A DNA stretch of 8,547 nucleotides from Bacteroidales bacterium (GTDB lineage: Bacteria > Bacteroidota > Bacteroidia > Bacteroidales > P3). The notes beneath the pieces are model-generated. The model had not been told where the DNA came from. It made no database searches and was given only the letters and a program-made list of their open reading frames with translations. The DNA lies in assembly GCA_017988355.1 (NCBI GenBank), contig JAGNRX010000022.1, positions 1-8,547 on the forward strand. The letters run 5' to 3'. This document shows positions 7,382 through 8,547 of this stretch, in pieces; the first letter of the stretch is position 1, and each line of letters opens with the position of its first letter. Made by a program: the position numbers and the translations under genes.

Positions 7382-8185
7382 ATGCAATTAGTTACTCTTA
7401 CAACAGATTGGGGGCGATCTGACCATTATGTTGGAGCTGTTAAGGCTAAACTCTATTCAACCATTACGAACTGTCAGGTTATTGATATTACTCACGATAT
7501 TAAGAAATATGACCTAATGGAGGGTGCCTTTATTGTTAGGAATGCATGTTTGAATTTTCCTAAGAATACTATACATATTATTGATGTTGATTGCACCGAA
7601 AGTAAGAGAAAGAAACACCAACATGCTGTAATTAAATATAATGATCAATATTTTATTTGTACCGATAACGGTATGCCAAGCATTATTTTTGAAGGTTTGT
7701 CACCAATTATTGCTATCGGAATAACAGAATCCTACCAAGAATCATCCTACTACACATTTTCTGTTTTTGATTTATATTGTAAGGTTGCTGCTCTGATTTC
7801 TTATGAAACTAATATTGAAGACTTAGGCTATGTTATTCCTGAACTTGTAAAGAAGAATGTCTTAAATCCTATAATTTATGCAGATAGTATTCTTTGCACA
7901 GTCTTCCACATTGATGGTTATGGGAATGTGTTTCTTAATATTTTAGTAGATGAGTTTATCAAAAGATTAGGAGATAGGATTTTCATCCTCGAGATTGATA
8001 ATAATATAATTTCTACTATCTCAAAGTCCTATGATGAAGTAAAGATTAATGATGCCCTCTTAACTGTTTCCTCTTCAGGTCATTTGGAGCTTGCAATAAA
8101 CAAATCAAATGCATCTGAACTCTTTGGTTTAAAGATTGGGACACCTCTAACAATTACTTTTAAGGATAAAGAATCTCAGAAATAA
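7382..8185 (+). CDS. SAM hydroxide adenosyltransferase (DUF62) family protein, related to SAM-dependent chlorinase/fluorinase
   Basis: A 267-residue cytosolic protein of the fluorinase/chlorinase fold. Well-studied relatives use water to split S-adenosylmethionine into adenosine and methionine. The N-terminal domain opens with LTTDWG at 6-11 (family TDFG), carries VD at 69-70 where the family has VDPGVG, and has TDNG at 94-97. The C-terminal domain starts near 162 and has HIDGYGNVFLNI at 176-187, matching the conserved ID.FGN..tN SAM-contact strand, and SSGHLELAINKSNAS further on, matching the conserved S.G.LEIA..GNA segment. The catalytic Asp-Arg-His triad looks altered: D70 is present, R76 is one place short of the usual spacing, and the His position (family HGRD) reads SVFD at 127-130. 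Some of this divergence may be normal for the Bacteroidota branch. The gene has its own promoter and overlaps the convergent neighbour by 26 bases. Confidence 0.88.
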   Translation: MQLVTLTTDWGRSDHYVGAVKAKLYSTITNCQVIDITHDIKKYDLMEGAFIVRNACLNFPKNTIHIIDVDCTESKRKKHQHAVIKYNDQYFICTDNGMPSIIFEGLSPIIAIGITESYQESSYYTFSVFDLYCKVAALISYETNIEDLGYVIPELVKKNVLNPIIYADSILCTVFHIDGYGNVFLNILVDEFIKRLGDRIFILEIDNNIISTISKSYDEVKINDALLTVSSSGHLELAINKSNASELFGLKIGTPLTITFKDKESQK

Positions 8186-8547
8186 ATTCAATTGCCTTAA
8201 TCGACCTTGGAGTCTGAAGATCCATTAGTTGACTTTCAATGCCAAATACTTTATTATACTTAACAGCATTTAGTTTAGTGTAGGGATATGTACGTACGAA
8301 ATTAGCCGAGTCTTCTGTTCTAATAAAAATGTAATCAGGCTGCTGAGAGAATAGCTCTTCGGTTGAAAAAGACCAGTTAATACTATTTTTTGCAATATTA
8401 TCACCTCCAGCAAGAGTTATGATTTGGTTTATATAGGTATCTTTTCCTGCAGAGAAATCACCACTTTGACCATACCCAATAACATAATATACTTTAGGCA
8501 TATTGTGATTTTCTTTCTTTGATTCAGCAAATTCTTTCTTTGATTCA
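8160..8547 (-). CDS. ABC-type periplasmic binding protein, BtuF/iron-siderophore type, 5' end missing
   Basis: C-terminal 128 residues of a helical-backbone metal-receptor binding protein, the periplasmic subunit that captures vitamin B12, haem or iron chelates for an ABC importer. The lobe starts with KVYYVIGYG, then GKDTYINQIITLAGGDNIA, the family hallmark (compare G...Y.nqli..AGG.Nia), followed by WSFSTEELFSQQPDYIFI and ends with a terminal helix. A Met at 8501 could be mistaken for a start, but the frame is open upstream to the window edge and the family needs another lobe plus a signal peptide, so the true start is outside. Just before this lobe the frame carries a Glu/Ser/Lys repeat (ESKKEFA, ESKKEN), where the helix linking the two lobes should be. 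The ligand cannot be deduced, and no permease or ATPase gene is in view. Confidence 0.88.
   Translation of the reverse strand, partial: ESKKEFAESKKENHNMPKVYYVIGYGQSGDFSAGKDTYINQIITLAGGDNIAKNSINWSFSTEELFSQQPDYIFIRTEDSANFVRTYPYTKLNAVKYNKVFGIESQLMDLQTPRSIKAIEFISEILYP
8511..8547. repeat. In-frame tandem direct repeat, 21-base period
   Basis: The 16-base sequence TTCTTTCTTTGATTCA occurs at 8511-8526 and again, identically, at 8532-8547, separated by GCAAA. The 21-base period equals seven codons, so both copies are read in the same frame of the binding-protein gene, giving ESKKE twice. The second copy ends at the window edge, so more copies may follow. Confidence 0.85.

Noticed and set aside
8499..8501. 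Met at 8501 as the start of a small 113-residue protein
   Set aside because: The frame stays open upstream to the window edge, and the protein is clearly only the C-terminal lobe of a two-lobe binding protein.

Overview
The window reads as chromosomal DNA of a member of the Bacteroidota, probably Bacteroidales-like. The evidence is the marked AT-richness, TAnnTTTG promoter elements, the absence of clear Shine-Dalgarno sequences ahead of starts, and a gene set typical of the phylum: a Bacteroidota-type RNA polymerase omega (Rpb6-like) protein, a DUF4835 protein, a BamD lipoprotein, and a secreted M6 metalloprotease with FN3 and jelly-roll domains. The species cannot be told from the sequence.

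Layout from right to left on the minus strand: a promoter at about 7250 drives bamD (7240-6440), the omega-like gene (6429-6022), coaBC (6018-4825) and a DUF4835 gene (4828-3848). These are packed with gaps of 10 and 3 bases and a 4-base ATGA overlap. A PLP aminotransferase (3804-2485) follows after 43 bases and ends at a good intrinsic terminator (2421-2458). Just beyond, a second TAnnTTTG promoter serves a secreted M6 metallopeptidase that starts at 2352 and runs off the left edge. On the plus strand, divergent from bamD, lies a SAM hydroxide adenosyltransferase (DUF62) family gene (7382-8185). Its 3' end overlaps, tail to tail, the 3' end of a minus-strand gene for a BtuF-like periplasmic binding protein that runs off the right edge.

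The minus-strand cluster mixes envelope building (BamD, DUF4835), transcription (omega) and coenzyme A synthesis (CoaBC). This is a familiar Bacteroidota housekeeping arrangement and not a defence or mobile system. The M6 protease is a plausible type IX secretion cargo, but its C-terminus, where a sorting domain would be, lies outside the window.

I found no RNA genes, CRISPR array, insertion sequence or obvious new system, and no gene-free stretch longer than about 135 bases. The points most worth checking are the non-canonical active-site residues in the DUF62 protein, a promoter placed so close to bamD that its mRNA would be nearly leaderless, the convergent coding overlap, and an in-frame 21-base tandem repeat in the binding-protein gene.
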